Assembly: GCA_025059075.1 (NCBI GenBank)
Contig: JANXDZ010000003.1
Span: forward strand, 157,391-221,390
DNA: 64,000 nt
Direction of reading: 5' to 3'
Source: Sulfolobales archaeon
GTDB lineage: Archaea; Thermoproteota; Thermoprotei_A; Sulfolobales; Desulfurococcaceae
In this document: positions 25,472 to 34,123 of the stretch, one piece after another
Layout: every line of letters starts with the position of its first letter
How positions within the stretch are numbered: the stretch's first letter is position 1
Notes under the pieces: model-generated
The model's database searches: none
Seen by the model: only the letters and a program-made list of their open reading frames with translations
What the model was told of the DNA's origin: nothing
Translations under genes and position numbers: made by a program

Positions 25472-25804
25472 TCAAGTATGTATAGAAGTACTGGATATCA
25501 ACATGACTGGGTTGAAGAGAGAGGTTTTTGGATTTATGAATACCTCCCTTTGAGAAGTTAATCCAGTTGGAGTTTTCATACTTACTGAAACATATACTCC
25601 ATCCTTAAGGGAAGCAGGATCTGTAGCTAGTTCCTCCATGGTTGTAAGGAATAAGTCTATCATAGTTCTCATCAACTCACTTCTATTTCTAAAACCAAGT
25701 ATTTTAGCGTATTTATCTAGTTTATAGACTATCTCTTCGTTAATCTTTATGCTAACTACTCTCGTTGGCGCCTCTACTTCAATGCTATTATCGCTAGATC
25801 CCAT
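25472..25804 (-). CDS. CopG-family ribbon-helix-helix regulator
   Basis: About 110 residues. Residues about 15-55 give the RHH fold: T-R-V-V-S-I-K-I-N-E-E-I-V as the DNA-contacting strand, then two helices with L-G-F-R-N-R-S-E-L-M-R-T-M-I. The remainder is a short unassigned tail (about 60 residues) too small for a standard ligand domain. The ATG at 25804 follows GGTG by a few bases; GTG at 25810 overlaps it. It is likely a repressor; its target is unknown, with the partition cassette the nearest candidate. Confidence 0.75.
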   Translation of the reverse strand: MGSSDNSIEVEAPTRVVSIKINEEIVYKLDKYAKILGFRNRSELMRTMIDLFLTTMEELATDPASLKDGVYVSVSMKTPTGLTSQREVFINPKTSLFNPVMLISSTSIHT

Positions 25805-25995
25805 TAACACACCTTTAGCTTGGCTAACACATTGATCCTAGTGGTAAAATAGTCAGTAACCTATTGTAAAGATTCTGGTTGTAGCTTTGAAGTAGACCAA
25901 ATTAAGTGAATATATATGGTAACTATATTTAGTTTCATAGTCCATGTATATTTTGGGAATGAATTTAGTTAAATAACTTGCGTTCCTTAGAAAGT

Positions 25996-26373
25996 TTAGT
26001 TCCACGAGCCCTTCAATTTGCCTAACACTATTTTAACTATATCAGCTGGTAAACTTAAGTAATGGGCTATTCTCTCTGGAGGTAGTTCTCCCAGTTCTTG
26101 TAATGCCTCTCTTACAGCTGTCTCAACTTCATAGTAATAGACTTTTCTACTAATTCTCTTTCTAGCCACTAAGCCAAGTCTATTAAGCTCTATTAAATAC
26201 CTTGATTCAATAGTTCTAGGTCTTTTAGTATGTCTAGCTAAGTCTTCAGCTGTAACTTTTTTCAATTCAAGAATAGCGTTTAGAGTCCTCCATAGAGGGG
26301 GACTTAGAGATATCCCCCTCTTCATAAGAAACCTTAAGTCATATACATTTAACTCCTCACTAAATTCCTCCAT
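25996..26373 (-). CDS. winged-helix transcriptional regulator
   Basis: A 125-residue protein with an ArsR/TrmB-like winged helix at about 25-80: T-L-N-A-I-L-E-L-K-K-V-T-A-E-D-L-A-R, R-P-R-T-I-E-S-R-Y-L-I-E-L-N-R-L-G-L-V (recognition helix) and a wing R-K-R-I-S-R-K-V-Y-Y-Y-E-V. A second, short helical domain follows. It is divergent from the ParA gene across an AT-rich 227-bp gap, so it may control that operon and itself. Confidence 0.7.
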   Translation of the reverse strand: MEEFSEELNVYDLRFLMKRGISLSPPLWRTLNAILELKKVTAEDLARHTKRPRTIESRYLIELNRLGLVARKRISRKVYYYEVETAVREALQELGELPPERIAHYLSLPADIVKIVLGKLKGSWN

Positions 26374-26600
26374 TTCTCATCACTATCCATGTATTTCTAC
26401 TAAATTTGAGTTACAACTGCTGTTATATTATTATTGACTATTTAAAACTTAACTCTAGAAAAACACTATTTAATAATTAATGTATTTAGTGTAACTTAGT
26501 TTAATGAGATGAAGTTAATAAAATATTATATCCTTATTAGACACTACAGCCATAGTATTAATAGATGTGAATTAAAGCTTATAGCTGTTGTGATGTACTC
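26374..26600. promoter_or_regulatory. AT-rich divergent control region before parA
   Basis: This 227-bp gap between the regulator and the ParA operon is clearly richer in A and T than its neighbours. It carries an imperfect inverted pair sharing AGTTAC (26409-26414) and GTAACT (26491-26496), each with flanking TTTA-like bases. Such a place could hold the operator and the centromere-like sites bound by the RHH protein. This is inference from position. Confidence 0.4.
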
Positions 26601-27500
26601 ATGCCCCCTGTAATAGTAGTAGTAGCTAACTATAAAGGCGGCGTTGGAAAAACTACTCTTGCAAGTCTTCTTGCAGTAACTCTATCATTAAAGATTGGTA
26701 GAAAGATCCTTATAGTTGATGCAGATCCTCAAGCAAACATAACTGAGGTATTCATCCCCTCGAGATACTATGGAGTTCTTGAAAGAGGAGCTAGAGACTA
26801 CAATATGGCATTCAGCCTCGATTGGATTATTGGAACAACGGGCAATCCACTAAAAGTTGGACTACTCAACAACCTATTCCTCGTCCCAAGTAAGCCTGAA
26901 TTCATGAGAATAGCTAAAACATACGTAGTCCCTGGAGAAAGAGTTGAAGTATTGAGAAGAGACATTAAAGTAAAGTTTAAGGATATGGACTACATTATTT
27001 TCGACTTACCTCCACAAATGTATGGCCTCGTAGGTCCATTAGTAAAGCTAGGCGATGTATTAATTTCACCAGTTACTAAAGGCATATTCTCCCTAGTTTC
27101 ACTCAAGTACTTAATTGAAGATGTAAAAAGCCAGCCGCCAGCAGATCGTCCAGCGTTCATTGGAGCTGTTTTAACAAGATTTAGAACAGTTGAAACTAAA
27201 GTTATTAGTGACTATAGGGAAATGGTGAGAAGATACGTTAAGCAAGCATATAGTAAGGTAAACGTAAAGTGGGAACTCAGCGAAGGACTCTTCTCCATAG
27301 ATTTCTCAAACATACTTTATGCCCACCCAAAGCTAGCCAGCATAAGGGCACTGCCCTTTGATAGAAAGGAGCACCCGAGGCTCATTAGACTCATTAAGGG
27401 AGAGCTTAAATACTCAAATGAAGTCATAAAGATAGCTGAACCCATAGCTAAAGAATTCGAAATGAGGGTAAAGCTCTCAACAGAGGGAGCCCAGCCTTGA
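26601..27500 (+). CDS. ParA/SegA-type partition ATPase
   Basis: A 299-residue ParA-family ATPase, which polymerises on DNA to move chromosomes or plasmids. It begins with the deviant Walker A Y-K-G-G-V-G-K-T-T (about 11-19), has D-A-D-P-Q-A-N (Walker A' segment, about 42-48) and D-Y-I-I-F-D-L-P-P (Walker B, about 129-137). The next gene is an RHH protein whose start overlaps its stop, which is the SegA-SegB arrangement known from Sulfolobus chromosomes. No plasmid replication gene is near. Confidence 0.85.
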   Translation: MPPVIVVVANYKGGVGKTTLASLLAVTLSLKIGRKILIVDADPQANITEVFIPSRYYGVLERGARDYNMAFSLDWIIGTTGNPLKVGLLNNLFLVPSKPEFMRIAKTYVVPGERVEVLRRDIKVKFKDMDYIIFDLPPQMYGLVGPLVKLGDVLISPVTKGIFSLVSLKYLIEDVKSQPPADRPAFIGAVLTRFRTVETKVISDYREMVRRYVKQAYSKVNVKWELSEGLFSIDFSNILYAHPKLASIRALPFDRKEHPRLIRLIKGELKYSNEVIKIAEPIAKEFEMRVKLSTEGAQP

Positions 27501-28024
27501 AGAACACTAACATTACTGTAAAATTAGATGAAACCACTAGTAAAGCTCTAGTAGAGCTAAGCTCTAGGACAGGAATAGATCCTGAGTCAATAGCTAAAGA
27601 CGTCCTTAGAGCATTCATACAGTACTTAAGCTACTACATAGCTAGAGTAGATATAGCTACTACATGTGGAGACATAATACCGTCAGAATACATAAGTATG
27701 TCTAAGACAGAGCGCATTAATGTAGCTAAGGAAGTAGTTAAAAGAAACATCGTTAAACCAGCCAGTGTAATTGTTAAACTACAAATTAAATTTGGTGAAG
27801 TACCGAGGAAAATAGATCTAGTAGAGCTATCAAATATCACTGGAGTAAAATTAAGAGAACTTAGGAACATGGTTAAAAAACTCGTTAAAGCAAACGTTGC
27901 AAGAACAAATGGAGACACAGTAGTATTTGACTTACCTGAAGCTGCTGAAAAGTTCGCTGAATGCGCTGAGAAATTAGAGAAGCAATATGGACTTAGGACA
28001 ATACTGTGGGTGAAAAGGCATTGA
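27497..28024 (+). CDS. SegB-like partition protein: RHH plus second DNA-binding domain
   Basis: About 175 residues. Residues 1-40 form an RHH unit (N-I-T-V-K-L-D-E-T-T-S-K-A-L-V-E-L-S, R-T-G-I-D-P-E-S-I-A). Residues about 95-150 look like a winged helix (V-P-R-K-I-D-L-V-E-L-S-N-I-T-G-V-K-L-R-E-L). SegB proteins are normally short RHH factors with an extended tail; a second DNA-binding domain is unusual. TTG start overlapping the ParA stop by four bases, with GGAG upstream. It is the likely site-binding partner of the ParA ATPase. Confidence 0.7.
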   Translation: MKNTNITVKLDETTSKALVELSSRTGIDPESIAKDVLRAFIQYLSYYIARVDIATTCGDIIPSEYISMSKTERINVAKEVVKRNIVKPASVIVKLQIKFGEVPRKIDLVELSNITGVKLRELRNMVKKLVKANVARTNGDTVVFDLPEAAEKFAECAEKLEKQYGLRTILWVKRH

Positions 28025-28380
28025 AGCTCCTCAAGTACTTGAAGCGATCGGAGAACGTTATCATTGTTGTAGAGTTATCGCACCACGATAGACAGGGGCT
28101 TTACACAGTGCTTGGAATAGACTTGTGCAATGAGCAAAGACAGCCGCCGAAGCTATCTCAGGTATTAAGTGATCTAAGGGCTTTCATGGGTCTTTACTCA
28201 ATAAGAGTTCACTTACCCTTAGAGAGTTGTACAGCGCTTTTAACAGAACCTATTGAGAGTTGGGAGAGGATTGAGAAGCTATGTAGTGCTCGTGGATTCA
28301 GTGAAGCTAGATGCATTGAATTCCTTGTAAATTTACTAAGCGATTTCCTAGGCCTTCTAATTAAGCACCAAGAGCTGTGA
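28006..28380 (+). CDS. hypothetical third gene of the partition cassette
   Basis: A 124-residue soluble protein that overlaps the end of the SegB-like gene by 19 bp, so it is translationally coupled. I do not recognise it. It begins with a basic helix (L-K-L-L-K-Y-L-K-R), then strands (V-I-I-V-V-E-L), with cysteines at D-L-C-N, E-S-C-T, K-L-C-S and R-C-I-E and a hydrophobic C-terminal helix L-L-S-D-F-L-G-L-L-I. GTG start at 28006 (TTG at 28021 is possible). Its tight coupling suggests a role in the same process. Confidence 0.55.
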   Translation: MGEKALKLLKYLKRSENVIIVVELSHHDRQGLYTVLGIDLCNEQRQPPKLSQVLSDLRAFMGLYSIRVHLPLESCTALLTEPIESWERIEKLCSARGFSEARCIEFLVNLLSDFLGLLIKHQEL

Positions 28381-28437
28381 TTAAGTTAATTAAAGATTTT
28401 TAAATCAATACCCCCCTTAGGTTTAAAGGGGCTTTAA

Positions 28438-29469
28438 TTGCTGGAGCACTACGTTTACATAGTTGGTCTAGCGGCAAGCTTCATGGTAGCTTTTTCCTTA
28501 GGCGCAAATGATTTTGCTAACCCAACTGACTGCGCTGTTGGAGCTGGAGCTATCGACTTCAATAAGGCCCTCCTGTTGTTCTCTATATTCGTATTCATAG
28601 GATCCATTATACAGGGGAGATTTGTAATAAAAACACTTGGCGGAGGAGTTGTTTCAGAAATAGAGTTAGTTGGAGCACTTAGCGCGGTTTTAGCTACATT
28701 CATTTGGGTGACTATTGCAACACTCCTAGGAATGCCTGTATCTACTACACATAGCGCTACAGCAGGCGTTTTAGGAGTTGGGCTAGCGTATGCCGCTATG
28801 GGTAAGATCGCTGTTGTTGAAATAAATTGGAGGAACTTACTAAGCATAGTTTTATCCTGGATTACATCGCCTTTAGCTGCTATAGCTTTAGCTGCATGCA
28901 TATACATTGCTTTAAGAAAGCTTCTCACGAGATTAAGGGGAGACTCAAGGTCTTGGATTATACTAAAGGCCTCTCTCATAGCTTCACTAGCTTTCTCAGC
29001 ATACTCATTTGGAGCAAATGATGTTGCAAATGCTACTGGAGCATATTTATTCGTTACTAAAAAATACTTAGGTGTACCAGCTGGAGAAGCTATGTTGTTT
29101 CTCTCAGCTATAGGCTCACTAGGCATAATCACTGGTGCATCGGTATTAGGTAAGAGAGTCTTAGAGACAACAGCATATAAGATAACTAAAATAGATGTGG
29201 TTTCAGGTCTAGCTGCAGAGCTATCAAATGCCCTAGTAGTATGGCTATTTACAACAGTGCCGTACGTACTCTTTGGATACGGAATGCCCATATCAACTAC
29301 TTATTCAACAGTAGCTTCAATAATTGGAGTTGGCATAGCTAAAAAACGCAGTTTTAGCGAAGTCAACTGGAGGACTGTTCTAAAGATAATTACGTCATGG
29401 ATAACTACAGTGCCTGCAGTAGCTCTTTTCTCCATTACAACATATTTAATACTTATAAAAATAATATAG
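28438..29469 (+). CDS. pitA: PiT-family inorganic phosphate transporter
   Basis: A 343-residue membrane carrier that takes up phosphate with a cation. Two inverted repeats carry the signature: G-A-N-D-F-A-N-P-T-D-C (about 21-31) and G-A-N-D-V-A-N-A-T-G (about 196-205). P-V-S-T-T-H-S and P-I-S-T-T-Y-S are the paired substrate motifs. Roughly ten hydrophobic segments. The start is a TTG without a ribosome site; a TATA-like TTTTTAAAT about 35 bp upstream suggests a short or absent leader. It is paired with the PhoU-like gene 12 bp downstream. Confidence 0.92.
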   Translation: MLEHYVYIVGLAASFMVAFSLGANDFANPTDCAVGAGAIDFNKALLLFSIFVFIGSIIQGRFVIKTLGGGVVSEIELVGALSAVLATFIWVTIATLLGMPVSTTHSATAGVLGVGLAYAAMGKIAVVEINWRNLLSIVLSWITSPLAAIALAACIYIALRKLLTRLRGDSRSWIILKASLIASLAFSAYSFGANDVANATGAYLFVTKKYLGVPAGEAMLFLSAIGSLGIITGASVLGKRVLETTAYKITKIDVVSGLAAELSNALVVWLFTTVPYVLFGYGMPISTTYSTVASIIGVGIAKKRSFSEVNWRTVLKIITSWITTVPAVALFSITTYLILIKII

Positions 29470-29481
29470 TGAGGGCTCTGT

Positions 29482-30150
29482 TTGACGGCTTGGATATGGA
29501 TCTCTAAGAAAGTTGAAGAAAAGTACTTAAATAGAGCTGTTGAGCACTTAGATAAAGTAGCTCTAGTTGCAGAATCCCTGAGAAATGCCTTGAACTCATT
29601 CTTAGAGAAGGATTTGAATGGAGTGAGGGAACATTACAATAGGGTATTTATTGCTGAGAGAACAGCTGATCAAATAAAGAGGGATATAATAAGCGATATG
29701 CTTGAGTCATCAATACATCCAATAGATAGAGAGGTAATCATGAAGCTGATACTTAGGATAGATTACATAGCTGATCATGCTAAGTCTACTGCTAGAAGAC
29801 TGCTGTTAGCAGCTGAAACAGAGTTGAGTATTCCTATTGAAGTATTAAATGACGTAACTGCGATGTGCCACAAGCTTGGAGAAGCCATACTTAAGCTACG
29901 TGAAGCGCTACTGGAGCTAACTAAAGACCTCAAGAAGTCCCTTGAGCTAGCTGATGCCGTTGAGAGAATAGAGGAGGAAGTAGATGAAGTGAGAAGTAAA
30001 GCATTTGAGAAAGTATTAATGACTTGTAAGAACTCTGATCCAGCAACATGCACTATATTAAATGAAGTAGTTGATTCCCTGGAGAACGCCGTAGATAGAT
30101 GCGAGGATTCTGCAGATATGGTTAGATACTTAGCTGTATCACTAAAGTGA
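29482..30150 (+). CDS. DUF47/PhoU-like accessory protein of the Pit transporter
   Basis: A 222-residue, all-helical protein with repeated E-x-x-A-D-x-x-K/R patterns (R-T-A-D-Q-I-K-R-D-I, R-I-D-Y-I-A-D-H-A-K, A-V-E-R-I-E-E-E-V-D-E-V-R) typical of the DUF47 branch of the PhoU superfamily. These bind metals and modulate the adjacent Pit transporter; the pair pit-DUF47 is widespread. TTG start, GAGGG eight bases upstream. About 70 bp before the next gene. Confidence 0.88.
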   Translation: MTAWIWISKKVEEKYLNRAVEHLDKVALVAESLRNALNSFLEKDLNGVREHYNRVFIAERTADQIKRDIISDMLESSIHPIDREVIMKLILRIDYIADHAKSTARRLLLAAETELSIPIEVLNDVTAMCHKLGEAILKLREALLELTKDLKKSLELADAVERIEEEVDEVRSKAFEKVLMTCKNSDPATCTILNEVVDSLENAVDRCEDSADMVRYLAVSLK

Positions 30151-30222
30151 GCTTTACCTTAGACTACTTTCTAAACAAGTTTAAATATAACTACATGTTA
30201 TTTATACAACGGTGGACTCTTA

Positions 30223-30633
30223 GTGAGAAATGCTTTAAGCTTCTTATGCATTTACTTGCTGCTAATTGCCTTAATTGCGCTGCCAGCAAATGCCTCTATA
30301 GATGGAGAGAGTTTCTTTACTACAGCCCTCCAAAACCCTAAAGTACTTATCACTATGTTAATTCAATTTACTTTAGGATTCGGCTTAGGATACTTTGGCG
30401 TAAAAGTAATTAAGTACGTACTGGCGTTTATAGCGATCTTAGTCATTGGAGCAATTTTATCTATATGGAGCCTTGGAGAACCAATAGATGCTTTCCTAAG
30501 CAAGATAGTACCTGAGTCAAAGCAATTATTGGAGGCCATATACGACTTCCTAAAGTTCCTCGGAGTAATGACCGTAGGACCTATAGCTATAGGATTTATG
30601 CTGGGCGCTCTAGTGGCTATTGTTAGAAAGTAA
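30223..30633 (+). CDS. FUN14-like membrane protein
   Basis: A 136-residue membrane protein. Residues 1-24 read as a signal peptide (A-L-S-F-L-C-I-Y-L-L-L-I-A-L-I-A-L-P-A-N-A). Three helices follow at about 45-60, 65-82 and 108-130. The G-F-G-L-G-Y-F-G-V-K-V-I-K-Y helix and the ending G-F-M-L-G-A-L-V-A recall the FUN14 family (mitophagy receptor relatives, function in archaea unknown). GTG start with GGTGG seven bases before. The assignment rests on pattern memory only. Confidence 0.6.
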   Translation: MRNALSFLCIYLLLIALIALPANASIDGESFFTTALQNPKVLITMLIQFTLGFGLGYFGVKVIKYVLAFIAILVIGAILSIWSLGEPIDAFLSKIVPESKQLLEAIYDFLKFLGVMTVGPIAIGFMLGALVAIVRK

Positions 30634-30657
30634 AGCAAGTATTCCATAAGAGTGTGA

Positions 30658-30670
30658 TTTTTCTAAAAAA
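30658..30670. terminator. bidirectional oligo-T/oligo-A terminator
   Basis: TTTTT (30658-30662) followed by C-T and AAAAAA (30665-30670) gives a T-tract on each strand between two convergent genes, the plus-strand FUN14-like gene (ends 30633) and the minus-strand cysteine-cluster gene (ends 30702). Archaeal RNA polymerase stops at such tracts. Confidence 0.45.
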
Positions 30671-30701
30671 CTACGCGTTTACTTAAATTAAAACAACTTC
30701 A

Positions 30702-31196
30702 TCAGCTGTTTTGAGGAGAGTTAATCCTAGTTATTTCCTTAAGCGTGTTTGGCCAAGGGGCAAGAGTATATTTCTTAAGCCACTCTTCATCTACATCAAT
30801 TTTCTTTAAAACCTCTATTACTTTATCCACTACTTCTTTCGATAAAGTATTCTTAATAACTGCTGGACATTGAAGATCTAGGTATATCACTTTATCCCCA
30901 GTCTTTAAGTCATAGTACATGATTACTGGCCATATCCTGCAGTCAAAGGGTCTCATTGAATAGATCTTACATAAGTTATCCTCACTTAAGTAGGGACAAG
31001 GCTTTCCATTCCTTGAGCCTATAGCTTTTACAGCTCCAAGCGGTGTAGATACAGTAAATGAAGATTCCTTAAACAATAGTTCTTCCTCAGGTAGAAGAAC
31101 TGCATAAAACCTTCTGCAGCAATTGGCTTCACAATTCTTACATATATCTCCAAAATCTATGAAGCTCAACTCTTTAGCTACGTTCCCTAGATTCAT
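30702..31196 (-). CDS. YkgJ-family cysteine-cluster protein
   Basis: A 164-residue protein with the family's cysteine cluster: C-K-N-C-E-A-N-C-C (about 18-26) as C-x2-C-x3-C-C, then C-P-Y-L-S-E-D-N-L-C-K-I-Y and R-P-F-D-C-R-I-W-P. YkgJ/UPF0153 proteins bind zinc or an Fe-S cluster and have no settled function. The gene is on its own, convergent with the FUN14-like gene; nurA lies upstream with 155 bp between. Confidence 0.8.
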   Translation of the reverse strand: MNLGNVAKELSFIDFGDICKNCEANCCRRFYAVLLPEEELLFKESSFTVSTPLGAVKAIGSRNGKPCPYLSEDNLCKIYSMRPFDCRIWPVIMYYDLKTGDKVIYLDLQCPAVIKNTLSKEVVDKVIEVLKKIDVDEEWLKKYTLAPWPNTLKEITRINSPQNS

Positions 31197-31351
31197 AACT
31201 TACTTGAACCCCTAAATCTATAGTTTTTCACTCTCAATTATAAATGTAGTTATTTAACGCACTTAGACTAGTTTCCTTTACGCTACCCACTTCTTAACAG
31301 CTCCCTCCTCTCCTATTTACGAGAACTCCTCAAGCCTTCTATGCCTAAAAC

Positions 31352-32533
31352 CTACTTTAATCCAATAACTCTTATCTTTTCAGGATTAGTTAGCCCAGCT
31401 ATGCTCATAGCTATTTCAGTATTGCCAGTTATCTTAGATAACTCCTTGAATAGCTGTTGTTGAACTAAGTATAGCGTATCCCTGCTGATCATCGACATTG
31501 AGTCCACTATGTCTAATTGATGGGGAACTCCATTCATTCCAGTTACTGAAGAAAGATATGATAGCAATTCACTGTATCTGAATCCACTATTAACCCAGTA
31601 CTCTACTTTTGTTGAAACCATGAAGTATGTCGGTACTTGAGCCTTGTATATGCTTAAGCCTATGCTACTGCAATTACTGCACGACTCTATGACGCTCAGG
31701 ATCCATGAAAGCCTCTCACTGTAAGCCCTAAGGTCTGTGGAACTCAAGTGCTCCTCAAACTTATCCATGAATCTCCATAGATAGAAGGCTATGTCACCAT
31801 AAGATCCTAGGTCTATGAATTCACCGGGCTTAAGGATATATGAAGCTAAAGCTTTATCGTTTACTCTAATATATGGATCAAGTAGCCTGATCGCGATGTC
31901 GCGTCCATACGATCTTTTTACTACGCCAGCAATAGCTGTATCTGTTTCCCAAGCTAGCTCAAGAACTTCCTGCGTTAAGTCAACTAACTTGCCGTAAAGC
32001 TTCATGACGCTGCTTTTAGCCTCTCTCTCAAAGCCTGGAGGAGTCCTTGGGAAAAGCTCTCCATCAATTAACACTAAGTCTACTTGAGCTTTCCCAGACT
32101 TCTTTAACTCAAGGACTTCCTTAATGAACCTCCTCTCATAGATCTTTGAATATATTGGCGCTACGTATTCAGCTGCATCACTAAACCTAATGAACCCCTC
32201 ACTACCGCTGGGCTGAAGCCCCTCGAGGCTTCTGAATCCTTGAATAACGTACGATCTCACAATTAGCAATAGCCTTCCTCCAACAAGCTCCAGTGGAGGA
32301 GATGTAAAGCCTGTGTCTATTGCTAAAACACATGGGGGTCTACCACTATAGCTACTTACTTCACTTAGTAATCCAAGGGAGTAGAGCATAGTCTTAATAC
32401 GCTCCTTTTCAGCAATAACTCTCAATACATTTAGTGAAGAAGCTATTCTAGCAGCCTCTTTTTCAACACCTCTTAAGACTATTAGTGGAACGGGTTCTTC
32501 TTCAAGTTCTATGCTGCCCGGCTCAAAGACCAT
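31352..32533 (-). CDS. nurA: 5'-3' nuclease NurA
   Basis: A 393-residue nuclease of RNase H-like fold. The N-terminal metal Asp lies in V-L-A-I-D-T-G-F (about 67-74), a second acid is in L-V-L-I-D-G-E-L-F (about 152-160), and a late D-I-V-D-S-M-S helps complete the family pattern. NurA works with HerA in end resection for homologous recombination. Its ATG overlaps the herA stop, so the two are one operon. Length is usual for crenarchaeal NurA. Confidence 0.88.
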   Translation of the reverse strand: MVFEPGSIELEEEPVPLIVLRGVEKEAARIASSLNVLRVIAEKERIKTMLYSLGLLSEVSSYSGRPPCVLAIDTGFTSPPLELVGGRLLLIVRSYVIQGFRSLEGLQPSGSEGFIRFSDAAEYVAPIYSKIYERRFIKEVLELKKSGKAQVDLVLIDGELFPRTPPGFEREAKSSVMKLYGKLVDLTQEVLELAWETDTAIAGVVKRSYGRDIAIRLLDPYIRVNDKALASYILKPGEFIDLGSYGDIAFYLWRFMDKFEEHLSSTDLRAYSERLSWILSVIESCSNCSSIGLSIYKAQVPTYFMVSTKVEYWVNSGFRYSELLSYLSSVTGMNGVPHQLDIVDSMSMISRDTLYLVQQQLFKELSKITGNTEIAMSIAGLTNPEKIRVIGLK

Positions 32534-34053
32534 TAAGCCACCTCCTTTACCTTAATTAATATCGGTACTCTAAGTGGATTCATTAATCCAGCGACATAGA
32601 ACTCTCTTTTACCTAACGCTGATAGTGATGATTCACTTATGCCTGCTAAATCCATGTAGCCACTTAACTCCTTGTAATCACTTGGAGTCTGGAGCTTACT
32701 GAAGAACCATGTATTTAAGTTGTTTCTAATGTCAGTATCTAAATCAATTACTCTTTGAGTAGCTAGGATTAATCCAAGGCCCCACTTCCTCCCTTCACGG
32801 GAGGTTCTTGAGACTACTTCTCCAACTTCACCACAGTACCTACACGCATAGTTGTGGGCTTCATCTATCACTAGGACAGTGTTTATTGAAGCCCTCGTCT
32901 CCTCAACGATTCTCCACAGCTCACTTACTACGCTGGCTAATACGTATCTTCGAGACTCCATTGCTTCAGTACTTAAGTCAATTACTGTAAGCCTACTCTC
33001 TCTAGCTTTAGCAACAACATCTGCTGGATGAAGATTCCTCTTACTTAGAGAATTAAAGAATGAATCTCCAAGCCTTACGTCAATCAGTATCTTTGCCCTC
33101 ATAGCTGTTCCCTCCCTGCCTCCCAGGAATTCAACTGCTTCATCCAACTGTTGTTTAAACAAGTGCCTACTCCACTCAACAGGGTATTCAGCCATAATCT
33201 TTAGGAGCTCGCCGTAATCCACTGAACCAATTAATTCCCTAGTAATTGAAGTAGCTATCTTTCCAGAAGCTCTAGCATGTTGATCCTTGATAAGCCTTGG
33301 CATAAGTGATTGAAGTTTCCCAACTCTATTGTAGTAATTTAGTACGTAGTAAAGCACAGCCATGAGTACGTAGCTCTCATAGTATTGTGGACTAAGGCCT
33401 GTTTTACTAAGAACCATGCTAGTTATGAGATCTGGATCAACTACTATTCTTGAGGCTTCAACAACTTTATCTGAATAATACTTTACGTAATCCATGCCTG
33501 TGTGATCAAAGACTATCACAGTGTAATTAGTCTTAGATAACACTTCATCAATGAAGGCTTTTACGAGCTTAGACTTACCTGTGCCTGTTGCTCCAACGAC
33601 TGCAACGTGATATGGAAGCCACAGGGGGTTTAGAGGGATATCCAAGCCACTATACTTATGGCTTCCAATAATTAACCCGTTTTCAAACGATATCTCCAAT
33701 TCACCTGGATCTTCAACTACATAGGTTTTTGAACCTGGATTAGGGGGTAGAGTAGACTCTAGTAAAGCACCATTGCTTATTGCGCCAACTATGCTTACAT
33801 AACCAGTACTATGGGGTAAAGTACCGCTATCAGCTAAACTTGGGTTATCTACATAGCTAGTCCTCTTATACGGCTGAAGAAAGGGCTCGTATCTACGTAC
33901 ATTTCTTAATACACCTAAGTAATTGATTCTCCTTCTATCATCACTTATCACTACAAACTGCTCCTCCTTGGCATCCATTTCATTCTGATCATATATAATT
34001 ATTGGAGCTTGTAAGCTTGAGGCTCCACTAGCAACGAGTCCAATTAACTTCAA
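32533..34053 (-). CDS. herA: hexameric DNA translocase HerA
   Basis: A 506-residue HerA-FtsK ATPase. The N-terminal part (about 1-120) is the beta-barrel. The Walker A is V-G-A-T-G-T-G-K-S-K-L (about 163-173), Walker B is V-L-V-I-D-E-A-H-N-Y, and an arginine/glutamine region R-E-G-R-K-W-G-L-G-L-I-L-A-T-Q-R follows. It pumps DNA to NurA. In many archaea mre11 and rad50 flank this pair; here they are absent. TTG start, no strong ribosome site. Confidence 0.92.
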   Translation of the reverse strand: MKLIGLVASGASSLQAPIIIYDQNEMDAKEEQFVVISDDRRRINYLGVLRNVRRYEPFLQPYKRTSYVDNPSLADSGTLPHSTGYVSIVGAISNGALLESTLPPNPGSKTYVVEDPGELEISFENGLIIGSHKYSGLDIPLNPLWLPYHVAVVGATGTGKSKLVKAFIDEVLSKTNYTVIVFDHTGMDYVKYYSDKVVEASRIVVDPDLITSMVLSKTGLSPQYYESYVLMAVLYYVLNYYNRVGKLQSLMPRLIKDQHARASGKIATSITRELIGSVDYGELLKIMAEYPVEWSRHLFKQQLDEAVEFLGGREGTAMRAKILIDVRLGDSFFNSLSKRNLHPADVVAKARESRLTVIDLSTEAMESRRYVLASVVSELWRIVEETRASINTVLVIDEAHNYACRYCGEVGEVVSRTSREGRKWGLGLILATQRVIDLDTDIRNNLNTWFFSKLQTPSDYKELSGYMDLAGISESSLSALGKREFYVAGLMNPLRVPILIKVKEVA

Positions 34054-34123
34054 TAGTCTACGCCTCTCAGATACTACTGGGAGTTTAAAAACGAGTTAAT
34101 AGAAATTTATGAATTAATAAAGT

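Noticed and set aside
28455..29291. Long antisense open frame across the phosphate transporter
   Set aside because: It mirrors the codons of the PiT gene, whose two G-A-N-D motifs show which strand is real.
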